Shown here: positions 52,264-60,920 of the stretch, one piece after another
Position numbering within the stretch: the first letter of the stretch is position 1
How the letters are laid out: the number at the start of each line of letters is the position of its first letter
From: Micromonospora parva
GTDB lineage: Bacteria > Actinomycetota > Actinomycetes > Mycobacteriales > Micromonosporaceae
Direction of reading: 5' to 3'
Length of the DNA: 64,000 bases
Assembly: GCF_000718515.1 (NCBI RefSeq)
Contig: NZ_JNZS01000003.1
Coordinates: 248,001-312,000 of the forward strand
Notes under the pieces: model-generated
Databases searched by the model: none
What the model was told of the DNA's origin: nothing
The model's input: only the letters and a program-made list of their open reading frames with translations
Made by a program: the position numbers and the translations under genes

Positions 52264-53259
52264 TCAGCGCCTCTCTCCGTCGTCGCTACCCGGGGCAGCG
52301 GTGCCGAACAGCTTCACGAAGACGAACGCGATGATCGCCACGGTGATGAAGATCAGCACCGACATCGTCGAGCCGATGCCGAGGTTGAGGCCCCGGATCA
52401 GGTTGTTGTAGGCGAGCATCGACACCGACGACGTCTCGTTGCCTCCGGCGGTCAACACGAAGATGTTGTCGAAGACCCGGAACGCGTCCAGGGTGCGGAA
52501 CAGCAACGCGACAAGGATCGCCGGCTTCATCACCGGCAGCATCACCTTGGTGAACTTCTGCCAGGCGGTCGCGCCGTCGGTGGAGGCCGCCTTGAGCAGG
52601 TCCTCCGGCACCAGCGCCAACCCGGCCATCAACAGCAGCGCCATGAACGGGGTGGTCTTCCAGATCTCCGCGAGCATGATGATCGCCAGCGAGCTGGCCC
52701 GCTCGGTCAGCGGCGCGCCGTCGCTGAACAGGTTGGCCAGGTAGCCGGTGCCGGGCGTCCAGGCGTACCGCCAGGAGAACGCGGCGACCACCGTGACGAT
52801 CCCGTACGGGATCAGCGCCGAGGTCCGGACCAGGCCGCGCCCGATCAGGGTGCGGTGCATGATGATCGCCAGGCCCATGCCGAGCACCAGCTCGACGGCC
52901 ACGGTGACCACCGTGATCAGCATGGTCACCCCGAACGCGGTCCACCAGAACTCGTTGGTGAGCACCGTGACGTAGTTCTCCAACCCGATGAACTCACGCT
53001 GATCGGGGAAGCGCAGGTCGAAGCGCTGCAACGACAGCCAGACCGAGTAGATGATCGGGTACGCGGTCACCGCGATCATGACCAGCGCGGCGGGCGCGCA
53101 GAGCAGCAGGCCGAGCCGGCGTTCGGCTTTCTTGTTCTCGCTCAGTGGGGGCTTGCGACGGCCGCCACGTTGGGCGGGCACTGTGGCGCGCCGGCCGGCG
53201 GCGCCACTGGTCTCGTCGGCGGCGACATCGGCGCCGGTGGGCGTGGCGTTGATGCTCAC
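52264..53259 (-). CDS. sugA: Trehalose importer permease SugA
   Basis: The 331-residue product is a MalF-type permease with six helices. From memory it closely resembles mycobacterial SugA, sharing [20 protein letters not shown], then [20 protein letters not shown], and [20 protein letters not shown]. The EAA-loop is [20 protein letters not shown]. This degree of match and the gene order make trehalose the likely cargo. The start is GTG at 53259. Confidence 0.92.
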   Translation of the reverse strand: MSINATPTGADVAADETSGAAGRRATVPAQRGGRRKPPLSENKKAERRLGLLLCAPAALVMIAVTAYPIIYSVWLSLQRFDLRFPDQREFIGLENYVTVLTNEFWWTAFGVTMLITVVTVAVELVLGMGLAIIMHRTLIGRGLVRTSALIPYGIVTVVAAFSWRYAWTPGTGYLANLFSDGAPLTERASSLAIIMLAEIWKTTPFMALLLMAGLALVPEDLLKAASTDGATAWQKFTKVMLPVMKPAILVALLFRTLDAFRVFDNIFVLTAGGNETSSVSMLAYNNLIRGLNLGIGSTMSVLIFITVAIIAFVFVKLFGTAAPGSDDGERR

Positions 53260-53314
53260 GGCGTCACCTCTTCTCGCGACTGCGGGGCTCGCAAAACCGG
53301 CTCACTCCGAGCGC

Positions 53315-54601
53315 TCACGGCAGGACCCCCTTCGACTGGAGGGCGTCGGCGATGGCGTCGCGCAGCTCGTCGGCGGTCTGCTGCGGGCTGATCCCGGACG
53401 GCGGCGACAGGATCGCCGACATCACCGTGGAGATGCTCTGGTAGGCGGGGGTCAGCGGACGCGTCGCCGGCTCTTTCAGCTCCTCCAGGATGGTGTCCTT
53501 CATCGGGTACGCCTCGGTCATCTCCGGGTCGTCGAAGACCGCCTCGATGGTGGGCGGAACGCCGTCGTTGATGGCGGAGAACTTCTGGTGCTCGGCGCTG
53601 CGGATGCACCGGGCCGCCTCGAAGGACTGCTCGGGGTGCTTGGAGTAGGAGCTGACCGCCAGGTTGACCCCACCGATGGTGACCTTGCTGGGGGTGCCCT
53701 CGTCGATGCCCGGGATCCGAGCCCAGCCAACCTGCTTGGCCAGCTCCGGGTTCGCCTCCTGCAAAGCCGGGTAGACGAACGGCCAGTTCACCTGGAACGC
53801 GCCGGCGCCGGACTGGAACTCCAGCCGGACCGGGTCCTCAGTGGCGTTGCTGAACGACGGCGACGTCACGCCCGACGTGGCGAACTTCTTCAGCTGCTCC
53901 AACGCCCGGACGGTGCCCTGGTCCATCACGGCCTTCGTACCGTCGTCGTTGAGGATCTTCCCGCCGGCGCTCTCGGCGAGGGTGTTGTAGAGAACGACCA
54001 GGCCCTCGTACTGGGCGCCCATGGTGAGCACCTGGTACGGCTTGCCCTGCTCCTTGAGCTGCTGGGCGGCGCTGATCATCTGGTCCCAGGTGGTCGGCGG
54101 CTGCGGCACCAGGTCCTTGCGGTACCAGAGCAGCTGGACGTTGGTGTTCTTCGGTGCCGCGTACAGCTTGTCCTCGTACCGGGCGGTGGCCAGCGGTCCG
54201 GCGAGGGTGCCCTGCTCGACCTCGGCCTTGTCCTGGCCGGTCCACTCGCGGATCCAGTCGGCGCTGGCGAACTCCTGGGTCCAGGTGACGTCCAGCCCGA
54301 GCAGATCCATCCCGCTGTCCTCGGCGGCGAGCCGGCGCACCATCTGCACCCGCTGGTCGTCGGCCTGCCGGGGCAGCACCCGGTAGGCGATCTCGTACCG
54401 CCCCTGGGCCTGCGCGTTGCAGTCGTCGACGACCTTCTGCAGGTTCTGCTCGGGCGGGTAGTACAGGTTGATCGTCGGTGGGCCACCCGCGTCGTCGGCG
54501 CCGCACGCGGCCAGCGGCGCGACGAGTGCCAGCGCGGCAGCCGCCGCGCCCAGCCGAACAACCGGCCGGCGTCGGTGTCGAGCCGTGTCGGGGTCCGTCA
54601 T
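53315..54601 (-). CDS. lpqY: Trehalose-binding lipoprotein LpqY
   Basis: The 428-residue product is a CUT1 solute-binding lipoprotein with a lipobox Cys33 (APLAAC). It has the conserved blocks NTNVQLLWYRKDLV, AQYEGLVVLYNTLAESAGG, FQVNWPFVYPAL and TIGGVNLAVSSYSKHPEQSF. It binds sugar outside the membrane for SugABC. GGGGGAGGG lies just before the ATG at 54601. It is the first gene of the operon, with a gap of 55 bases to sugA. Confidence 0.9.
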   Translation of the reverse strand: MTDPDTARHRRRPVVRLGAAAAALALVAPLAACGADDAGGPPTINLYYPPEQNLQKVVDDCNAQAQGRYEIAYRVLPRQADDQRVQMVRRLAAEDSGMDLLGLDVTWTQEFASADWIREWTGQDKAEVEQGTLAGPLATARYEDKLYAAPKNTNVQLLWYRKDLVPQPPTTWDQMISAAQQLKEQGKPYQVLTMGAQYEGLVVLYNTLAESAGGKILNDDGTKAVMDQGTVRALEQLKKFATSGVTSPSFSNATEDPVRLEFQSGAGAFQVNWPFVYPALQEANPELAKQVGWARIPGIDEGTPSKVTIGGVNLAVSSYSKHPEQSFEAARCIRSAEHQKFSAINDGVPPTIEAVFDDPEMTEAYPMKDTILEELKEPATRPLTPAYQSISTVMSAILSPPSGISPQQTADELRDAIADALQSKGVLP

Positions 54602-54961
54602 CGCCCTCCCCCTCTCCTCGGCGAAAGACCGGGGAAGGGCATCCGTGCCCCGGCGCACGGCGAGCCGACTCCGAGCCGGCAAGCTGCGGAAACGCCGGCG
54701 CGGAGGCTCTGTAGCGGCTACTCTGCCCCAGCTGTGAAGCCGCGAAACCTGGCTGTCAGAGCGAGAGCCCGGCCGCCTCTGCCGGCGCCGCCACCAGGTG
54801 CGTGATCAACTCGACTTCCTGAAAGTCGGGCCATCACCGCACCAGGGAAGCCTCGCTTTTCTGAAAGCCGAGTCGATCACGCGGGGGGACGGCGCTCCCG
54901 TGCGGAACGAGGTGCTCCCCCGCCGGCAGTCAACCGAGCTGATCAAGGAAGCGGCGAAGTC
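54602..54961. other. 360-base gap between lpqY and the DUF397 gene
   Basis: The left part must hold the lpqY promoter. The right part is mostly the palindrome at 54801-54881. No gene was seen. Confidence 0.5.
54801..54881. repeat. Palindromic repeat with imperfect 17-bp arms
   Basis: CGTGATCAACTCGACTT (54801-54817) faces AAGCCGAGTCGATCACG (54865-54881); 15 of 17 positions pair. The inner part contains two CTGAAAG copies, so the element looks like two nested half-sites. It is of the REP type often scattered in Micromonosporaceae. Confidence 0.65.
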
Positions 54962-55150
54962 ATGGGCATGCTGACCCCCCAATGGCGCAAGTCGACCCGG
55001 TCCGGCGGCAACGGCGGGTCCTGCGTCGAAGTCGCCGACAATCTGCCGAACGTGGTGCTGGTGCGCGACACCAAGGACCGCGACGGCGGCACTCTGCACG
55101 TCGACCCGGCAGCCTGGAAGGCGTTCGTCGCCTACGCCAGGCAGCACTGA
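54962..55150 (+). CDS. DUF397 protein
   Basis: The 62-residue product carries the DUF397 signature: WRKSTRSGGNGGSCVEVADN, then VLVRDTKDRDGGTLHVDPAA and WKAFV. Such proteins usually accompany an XRE-type regulator upstream, where they act as a small partner. No regulator gene is adjacent here, so this copy is an orphan. AAGGAAG lies before the ATG. Confidence 0.9.
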   Translation: MGMLTPQWRKSTRSGGNGGSCVEVADNLPNVVLVRDTKDRDGGTLHVDPAAWKAFVAYARQH

Positions 55151-55162
55151 ACGCGAACTCGG

Positions 55163-55211
55163 AGATCTTGGACAGTTTCCGTCCGGGCAGAACGGAAACT
55201 GTCCAAGATCT
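55163..55211. repeat. Palindromic repeat with perfect 20-bp arms
   Basis: AGATCTTGGACAGTTTCCGT (55163-55182) and its exact complement (55192-55211) enclose a nine-base loop. It follows DUF397 by 13 bases and may also terminate it. It shares the GATCTTG core with the repeat at 50114-50192. Confidence 0.8.
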
Positions 55212-55268
55212 ACTCTGAAAGGTCTCGCGACCGCCGGCAGTCGCGCCCGGACCAGGCATGCTGGAACC

Positions 55269-55973
55269 ATGCTGGCCCGTTTCAAGGATCTCTGTCTGGA
55301 TGCCAACGACGCGCTGGCGCTCGGCGCCTTCTGGGCCCGGATACTCGACGGTGACGTGGCTGACGCCGGTGACGGCGACACCCGGGTGGACCCGCGCTCC
55401 GCGCGCTCGGACGCCGAGTCGATCTGGGTGAACAGGGTGCCCGAGCCCCGGGTCGGCCGGACCCGCGTACACCTGGATCTGCGGTTGGCCGACGCGGACC
55501 CGGCGGCGCTGCTCGCGGAGGGCGCCCGGCTGGTGCGCGAGCCGGACGACGACGCCGGCCGGTGGGTGCTGGCCGACCCCGACGGCAACGAGTTCTGCGC
55601 CCTCGCGGCCGACGCCAACAGCCACCCGGGCCCGTTCCAGCTGGTGGTGGACGCGCTCGACCCGGCCGCCCAGGCGATGTGGTGGGCCGGCGTGCTCGGC
55701 GGCACCGTCGAGTACGGGCCGACCGAAGCGGCGGTGCTCGGGGCCGCGGGCCTGCCCTGGGAGCGCTTTGTCTTCGACGGGGTGAGCGAGCCCAAGACGG
55801 TCAAGAACCGCATGCACTGGGACGTCGAGTTGGCCGACCCGGAGCCGACGGCGCTGATCGCGGCGGGCGCGACGCTGCTGCGGGAGCCGCTCGACGAGGC
55901 GCACTGGTGGTGGGTGCTGGCCGACCCGGAGGGCAACGAGTTCTGCGCCTTCGCACCAGAGCGCACCGGGTGA
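55269..55973 (+). CDS. VOC-superfamily protein with two glyoxalase-like domains
   Basis: The 234-residue product has two similar halves. Each opens with a DLCLDANDALALG- or LVVDALDPAAQAMWW-type strand and closes with VLADPxGNEFCA (ADPDGNEFCALAA and ADPEGNEFCAFAP). This is the double VOC fold of glyoxalase-like and antibiotic-binding proteins. The substrate is unknown. Confidence 0.88.
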   Translation: MLARFKDLCLDANDALALGAFWARILDGDVADAGDGDTRVDPRSARSDAESIWVNRVPEPRVGRTRVHLDLRLADADPAALLAEGARLVREPDDDAGRWVLADPDGNEFCALAADANSHPGPFQLVVDALDPAAQAMWWAGVLGGTVEYGPTEAAVLGAAGLPWERFVFDGVSEPKTVKNRMHWDVELADPEPTALIAAGATLLREPLDEAHWWWVLADPEGNEFCAFAPERTG

Positions 55974-56158
55974 ACCACCGACTACCGAGCGCGGGCGTCG
56001 TCGGCTAGCGTTTTCCTAGCGCCGCAGCCGGCGCGTTCGCCGCCGCCGTCGACACGCCTCCGGCCGACCCACGCCTGCCCGATCGGTTGGTAATCGCGGG
56101 AACGTCCCACCCCCGCTCCCCCGGTTCGGCAGGATCGTCCCAACGAGGAGGTGCCGTC

Positions 56159-56590
56159 GTGCAGGACACCCGCGCTCTCGCCCTGACATTCGAGGTGAGC
56201 GGCCTGCCACCGGTCAAGACCGAAGCGTTGTCCATCTTCGCCGCCGGGCATCGGCAGGCGACGAGGGTCCGCACCCTGCTCCAGGCCGCCCTCGGCGCGG
56301 CCCAGCGCACCGGCTGGACGCCGTTGCCCGGGCCGATCGAGGTGGACCTGGTGTTGCGCTGCCCGCCCGGGCACCGTACGTCCGACGCCAGCACCCTGCT
56401 CGGCGGCGTCTGCGCGGTGTTGCAGGACAAGAAGCGGGTGTCGAGCATCGGCCTCACCCACCTCGGCGTCCTGGTGGACGTCGCCCTCTACGACGACGAC
56501 CGGCAGATCCGCCGGTTGTCGTACCACGAGGAGCCGGCGGAGGACTTCTCATACCAGGTGCGGGTCGCCGCCGTACCGAACGGGGTTTGA
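56159..56590 (+). CDS. Small protein resembling RusA-type nucleases
   Basis: The 143-residue product has an N-terminal LALTFEVSGLPPVKTEALSI, then PIEVDLVLRCPPGHRTSDAS, TLLGGVCAVLQDK and ALYDDDRQIRRLSY. The spacing of D-x-S/D, LQDK and YDDDRQI recalls RusA Holliday-junction resolvases, where the Asp residues bind metal. The basic DNA-binding pattern is weak. It may be a diverged nuclease or a catalytically dead relative. The GTG start at 56159 has GAGGAGG nine bases upstream. Confidence 0.6.
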   Translation: MQDTRALALTFEVSGLPPVKTEALSIFAAGHRQATRVRTLLQAALGAAQRTGWTPLPGPIEVDLVLRCPPGHRTSDASTLLGGVCAVLQDKKRVSSIGLTHLGVLVDVALYDDDRQIRRLSYHEEPAEDFSYQVRVAAVPNGV

Positions 56591-56637
56591 CCGGCGTTCG
56601 CGGTGGGGTACCGCGGACGCCGACGAAGGGAGCACCG

Positions 56638-56913
56638 ATGTCGGAGCCACATGTCACGCTCGACCCCCGCGGGCTCGACCCTGTGCAGCAGAAGCTGCGC
56701 GGCCCGCTGGAAGAGCAGCTCACCTCGGCGCTTCAGGCGGCCACCGACCGGGTCCGCGCCGACTACGCGGGCGAACCGGTGGAACAGGTCTGCCAGCGAC
56801 TGCTGGAGGAGACCCGCTCCGGGTTGCACCCCGACATCGCCGCCGGGTTCAACCCGGACATGGACGAGTTCTGCCGGGTGGCGGTGGCGATCGTCCGGCG
56901 CGAGGCCGACTGA
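56638..56913 (+). CDS. Hypothetical small protein
   Basis: The 91-residue product (MSEPHVTLDPRGLDPVQQKL onward, ending VAVAIVRREAD) is helical and acidic, with VCQRLLEETRSGLHPDIAAG. There is no signal peptide or membrane segment. It follows the RusA-like gene by 47 bases in the same direction, with AAGGGAG before the ATG, and may form an operon with it. I do not recognise it. Confidence 0.65.
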   Translation: MSEPHVTLDPRGLDPVQQKLRGPLEEQLTSALQAATDRVRADYAGEPVEQVCQRLLEETRSGLHPDIAAGFNPDMDEFCRVAVAIVRREAD

Positions 56914-56927
56914 GCCCTCAGCGCCGG

Positions 56928-57713
56928 TCAGTACCGGCCGAGCTGGGCGTACGGGCTGAGCACGATGCGCGGTGACAGCGCCGGGTTCAGCCAGTTGAGC
57001 ACGGCGACCAGGTGCCCGTGCGCGAGCGAGACGCAACCAGCAGTGGCGTTGCCGGCGCTGGTGCTGAACTGGTGCAGGAAGATCCCGCTGCCCTTGTTCG
57101 GCACCGGCTTCGGCACGTTCGGCGCCATGTTGTAGGTGATCACCGCGAAGTGCGTGTACGCGGGAACCTCCTGCCACAGTGCCTCGCTGGCCCCGCCCGG
57201 GTTGGTCGCACTGTGCTGGAAGGTGTTGTAGAGCGACGACGACGGGTTCTCGTTCCACCAGTCGCCGCTGACCAACCGGTGGTAGGGGTATCGCACGCCC
57301 GGGTTGGCGGCGATGCCGTACATGGTCTGACCGATCGAGTAGACGCCGGTCGGCGTGGTCGGCACCCCCTCCACGTGGTTGTCGCTGAAGCCCTTCGAGC
57401 CGATCCGGGCGGGCAACGGCGCCGAGACCGGCTGCCAACCGATGCGGGCCCGCACGAACGTCTCCACTGTGGCGTAGGTGGTGGTGTAGCTGCTCGCGCC
57501 GACGATGATCACCTGCTTCGTCTCCGTCGGCAGCGTGGTCAGCGCGCTGGCCCGGTTCTGGCGCTGCCGCCCCGGCCACTGTCGCTGCGTCGGGTCCGTG
57601 CCCCAGCCCGGCCGCAGCGGCCCGCCCGCACCGATCGCGGGCGCGGCCGGGGCGAGCACGGTCGGGGCGGCCAGACCTGCCGCCACACCGAGGAGGAAAG
57701 ATCTGCGCTTCAT
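56928..57713 (-). CDS. Secreted L,D-transpeptidase-like protein
   Basis: The product has about 261 residues. A twin-arginine-like signal (MKRRSFLLGVAAGLAAPTVL) leads to a YkuD-type domain, with VIIVGASSYTTTYATVETFV, PTGVYSIGQTMYGI and SGIFLHQFSTSAGNATAGCV. The catalytic Cys is in TAGCVSL, where family members usually have SHGCVR, so His-Gly is replaced. It could cross-link peptidoglycan through meso-diaminopimelate. ATG 57713 is used; ATG 57722 is also in frame. Confidence 0.8.
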   Translation of the reverse strand: MKRRSFLLGVAAGLAAPTVLAPAAPAIGAGGPLRPGWGTDPTQRQWPGRQRQNRASALTTLPTETKQVIIVGASSYTTTYATVETFVRARIGWQPVSAPLPARIGSKGFSDNHVEGVPTTPTGVYSIGQTMYGIAANPGVRYPYHRLVSGDWWNENPSSSLYNTFQHSATNPGGASEALWQEVPAYTHFAVITYNMAPNVPKPVPNKGSGIFLHQFSTSAGNATAGCVSLAHGHLVAVLNWLNPALSPRIVLSPYAQLGRY

Positions 57714-58124
57714 GCCCGCCATCCTGACAGTCGAACGGACCGGCGGCCCGCCCCCACGCGCCACTGTCGACGAATTCGCGGGCGGTCAGGACCGGGTCCG
57801 CAACTACCCGGCCCTGACCCCCGGCCGTCCGACAGGGGAGCGGACAGCTCCGGCACCCGCCGCGCGGGCGTGACACGACGCCGCGCGCCACAACGGGGTG
57901 AGCCGGCCCACTCCGCACTCAGCTCCACGGTGCTCACCCGCCGAACGCCGACGCGCCCCCGGCACACCCCGAAAGGCCGTGAGCGCCGGACCAGGTTAGG
58001 TGGGCTCCGACCGGCCGGACAAGCCGCGTCGAACGACCGGGGGCAGGACTTATCCCACTGTGAAAATCGGGCAGGTCGGCGTAACACGACCATGATCGCG
58101 GACGCTGTTGGGATTCCCGGACGG
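57714..58124. other. 411-base gap between the transpeptidase-like and HAD genes
   Basis: There is an 8-bp inverted repeat GGGTGAGC/GCTCACCC with a long loop near 57890-57945 and nothing else. No gene-like frame or RNA signature was seen. Confidence 0.45.
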
Positions 58125-58835
58125 TCAGAAGTGCCGCAGCAGGTCACGGAACGCGGCGAGCCGCAGCACCCCGTCGTCGGTCGGGTCCAGCTCGTCGTCC
58201 TCCAGCACCCACGTGTTCGCGTTCGGGATGAACACCGCGTTCAACCCGGCCGCCCGCGCCGGCAGGATGTCGGACTTCGGGGAGTTGCCGATCATCCACG
58301 CGCCGGCCGGCGCGAAGCCGTGCTCCCGAGTGAGCCACCGGTACGTGTCGACGTTCTTCTCGGCGACGATGTGCGCGGCCCCGAAGTGGTGCAGCAGGCC
58401 GCAGGCGTCCAGCTTGCGTTGCTGCTCCTCCTGGTCACCCTTGGTCAGCAGCAACAGCTCGTGCCGGCCGGCCAGGTCGTCGAGCGCGTCGGCCACCCCG
58501 GGCATCAGCTCCACCTGGTGCTCGACGAGGGCCACCGCCAACCGGTCGATCTCCTGGCGTTCGCTTTCGGTGGCCGGTCGCTCGCGCAGCCGCTCCAGAC
58601 ACTCGGCCAGACTGCGCAGGAAGACCTTGCTGCCGTACCCGTGCGCCACCGCGTTGGCCCGTTCGATGTCGTCGAGGACGGCCCGCAGCTCGGCCCGGTC
58701 CAGGGTGGGATGGTCCAGCCAGCCCAGGAAGTCGTCGATCACCCGCTCGAAGACCACGTTGTTCTCCCACAACGTGTCGTCCGCGTCGAAGATCAGCACC
58801 TGCGCGTCCCGCCGTGCCCCCGCACCGACCGTCAT
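58125..58835 (-). CDS. HAD-family hydrolase
   Basis: The 236-residue product has HAD motif I LIFDADDTLWENN, motif II LLLLTKGD, a Lys in VAEKNVDTYRWL and motif IV MIGNSPKSDILPA. It is a small-molecule phosphatase of unknown substrate. GGGGAGGGGATGG precedes the ATG. No partner gene is adjacent. Confidence 0.92.
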   Translation of the reverse strand: MTVGAGARRDAQVLIFDADDTLWENNVVFERVIDDFLGWLDHPTLDRAELRAVLDDIERANAVAHGYGSKVFLRSLAECLERLRERPATESERQEIDRLAVALVEHQVELMPGVADALDDLAGRHELLLLTKGDQEEQQRKLDACGLLHHFGAAHIVAEKNVDTYRWLTREHGFAPAGAWMIGNSPKSDILPARAAGLNAVFIPNANTWVLEDDELDPTDDGVLRLAAFRDLLRHF

Positions 58836-58932
58836 GCCATCCCCTCCCCGCGCCCACCGCCCGGCAGGCCGAGGGACAGGGTAGGCGGCCGACACCCGGC
58901 AGAGCCCATGGTTTTCCGCCCGGCGGGCGTGG

Positions 58933-59511
58933 TCACGGCCACCGCAGCAACCGTTGGGCGATCAACGCCTCGCGGTCCTCCTGCCCCTCGGGTCGGAGCC
59001 GGCCACCACGGGTGAGCATCACCACGCCGTGCAACAGGCTCCAACCCACCTCGGCGAGGGTGTCCGGGTCCCGGCCCTCGGCCAGCGGGGTCAGGGCCGC
59101 CCGCAGCTCCGCGAAGACCGCCCGTGGCGCGGCCGGCACACCATCCGCGCCGAGGGCCAGGTCGGGGGTCAGCGCGAGCATCGCGTCATAGACCTCAGGA
59201 TTCGTGTACGCGAAGTCGAGGTACGCGGTAGCGACGGCCGGCCAGACCCCGTCGGGGCTGCCGACGCTCTCCGCGTGCGCCTCGGCCAGATCGGCGGCCA
59301 GATCGGCGAAGGCACACACGGCGACGGCGGCGATCAGCGCCTCCAGGTCGGCGAAGTGCCGGTAGATGTCACCCATGTCGATCGCGGTCCGTTCGGCGAG
59401 CCGGCGGGTGGTCACCCCCGACCAGCCCTCCGACTCGGCCAGTTCCCGCGCGGCCGTGACGATGCGGTCACGCCGGTCCTGTTCAGCGGCCTTCTCGGCA
59501 GGTCCGGGCAC
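58933..59511 (-). CDS. TetR/AcrR-family transcriptional regulator
   Basis: The 192-residue product has a TetR HTH: RIVTAARELAESEGWSGVTT, then RRLAERTAIDMGDIYRHFAD. The C-terminal half has the TetR_C_33-like block DPDTLAEVGWSLLHGVVML. The start is GTG at 59511. It diverges from the second ltrA gene (180 bases apart), which it may control. Confidence 0.88.
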   Translation of the reverse strand: MPGPAEKAAEQDRRDRIVTAARELAESEGWSGVTTRRLAERTAIDMGDIYRHFADLEALIAAVAVCAFADLAADLAEAHAESVGSPDGVWPAVATAYLDFAYTNPEVYDAMLALTPDLALGADGVPAAPRAVFAELRAALTPLAEGRDPDTLAEVGWSLLHGVVMLTRGGRLRPEGQEDREALIAQRLLRWP

Positions 59512-59690
59512 GCACCCGAGCGTAAGGGCGCACACCCGTCGTAGCGGTCGGGTGACGGATTGGTGACTGTTGTGGTTGGCCGGACGCCTCCCGTCCCGTG
59601 CCACCGCCGCCGTCCTGGCTCGTTAGGTGAGGAGATCACCACGACGGGAGGGCACGTGGTCGTCCGGGGGCACCGACGCGTGGCGCGACG

Positions 59691-60908
59691 ATGAGGAGCG
59701 CCAGCGACGTCCGGCTGCTCCGCGACGACGCCACCCGGCAGCGCGCGACCTTCCTGGAACTCTTCCTCGACCTGGTCTTCGTCTTCGCCCTCACCCGGAT
59801 CTCCGCGCGGCTGATCGTCGACTTCACCGACGGCCACCGCGGCGTGTACGCGGGCCTCGGCCAGGCTCTGCTGCTGTTCCTGGCGCTGTGGGCGGTCTGG
59901 TCGGTGACGGTCTGGTCGACCAGTTGGCTGGACCCGGACGCCCCGATCGTCCAGACCGTCATCATCATGACGTTGGTCGGTGCCATGACGATGGCCGTCG
60001 CCGTGCCCGACGGCTTCGGCGCGCGGGCTTCCCTCTTCGCCATCACCCTGGTGACCCTCCAGATCGGCCGGGTGGTGTTTTTCCACCTCGCCGGGCACGG
60101 CCGGCCGGATCCCCACCAGTCCATCCGGATCCTGTTCTGGTTCGGCCTGAGCACACCGCTCTGGGTCGGCGGCGGGCTGGTCACCGACGGCACCGTCCGC
60201 GGGGCACTCTGGACGCTCGCCGTGCTGATCGACTACACCGGGCTGTTCCTCGGCTGGCCGACGCCCCGGCTCGGCGCGCGACGGATCGGCGTCCAGATGA
60301 TCGCGGCCGAGCACCTGGCCGAGCGGTACCAGCAGTTCCTGCTCATCGCTCTCGGCGAGGCGATCTTCGTCATCGGGCTCGCCTTCAGCGGCAGCGAGTT
60401 CCACACCGACCAGACGGGTGGGTTCGTCCTGGCGCTGGCGAGCACCGTCCTGCTCTGGCGGATCTACTTCCACGTGGCGGGCGGAGTGTTGGGCGCGGCC
60501 GTCGACCGCTCCGGCGACCCGGCGCGGCTGGCGACCGGCATGGCGTTCGCCCACATGGTCATGATCGCGGGAATCGTGCTGACCGGCGTCGGCTTCGAGT
60601 TGTTCATCACCGAACCGCTCGGGCACCTCCCGGCGGCCTGGCTCATCGCCATCCTCGGCGGCCCGGCGCTCTTCCTCACCGGGCGTTCCACCCTCGAATA
60701 CCAGGTCTTCGCCCGGGTGTCCCGGTCCCGGCTGGCCGGCCTGCTGGCCCTCGGCCTGCTGGCCCTCGGCCTGCTGGCACCGGCGGCACCGCACCTCCAA
60801 CCGCTCACCGCCGGCGCGGTCGCCGCCGTGGTGCTGCTCGGCGTCGCCGCGGCGGACACCCGACGCTCACGCCGCCGTCCCGCGGAGACACCCGCTCCCC
60901 CGTACTAG
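59691..60908 (+). CDS. ltrA: Second LtrA-family membrane protein
   Basis: The 405-residue product has the same layout as the protein at 28225-29445: FLELFLDLVFVFALTRISAR and AEHLAERYQQFLLIALGEAI. It has about ten helices. A Leu-rich near-repeat (LLALGLLALGLL) marks one helix. It is convergent with the ECF sigma factor gene, 12 bases apart. Confidence 0.9.
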   Translation: MRSASDVRLLRDDATRQRATFLELFLDLVFVFALTRISARLIVDFTDGHRGVYAGLGQALLLFLALWAVWSVTVWSTSWLDPDAPIVQTVIIMTLVGAMTMAVAVPDGFGARASLFAITLVTLQIGRVVFFHLAGHGRPDPHQSIRILFWFGLSTPLWVGGGLVTDGTVRGALWTLAVLIDYTGLFLGWPTPRLGARRIGVQMIAAEHLAERYQQFLLIALGEAIFVIGLAFSGSEFHTDQTGGFVLALASTVLLWRIYFHVAGGVLGAAVDRSGDPARLATGMAFAHMVMIAGIVLTGVGFELFITEPLGHLPAAWLIAILGGPALFLTGRSTLEYQVFARVSRSRLAGLLALGLLALGLLAPAAPHLQPLTAGAVAAVVLLGVAAADTRRSRRRPAETPAPPY

Positions 60909-60920
60909 CCGCAACGGCCG

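Noticed and set aside
55758..55771. CebR-like sequence TGGGAGCGCTTTGT inside the VOC gene
   Set aside because: Only the left half matches the palindrome and it lies inside a coding region away from cellulose genes.
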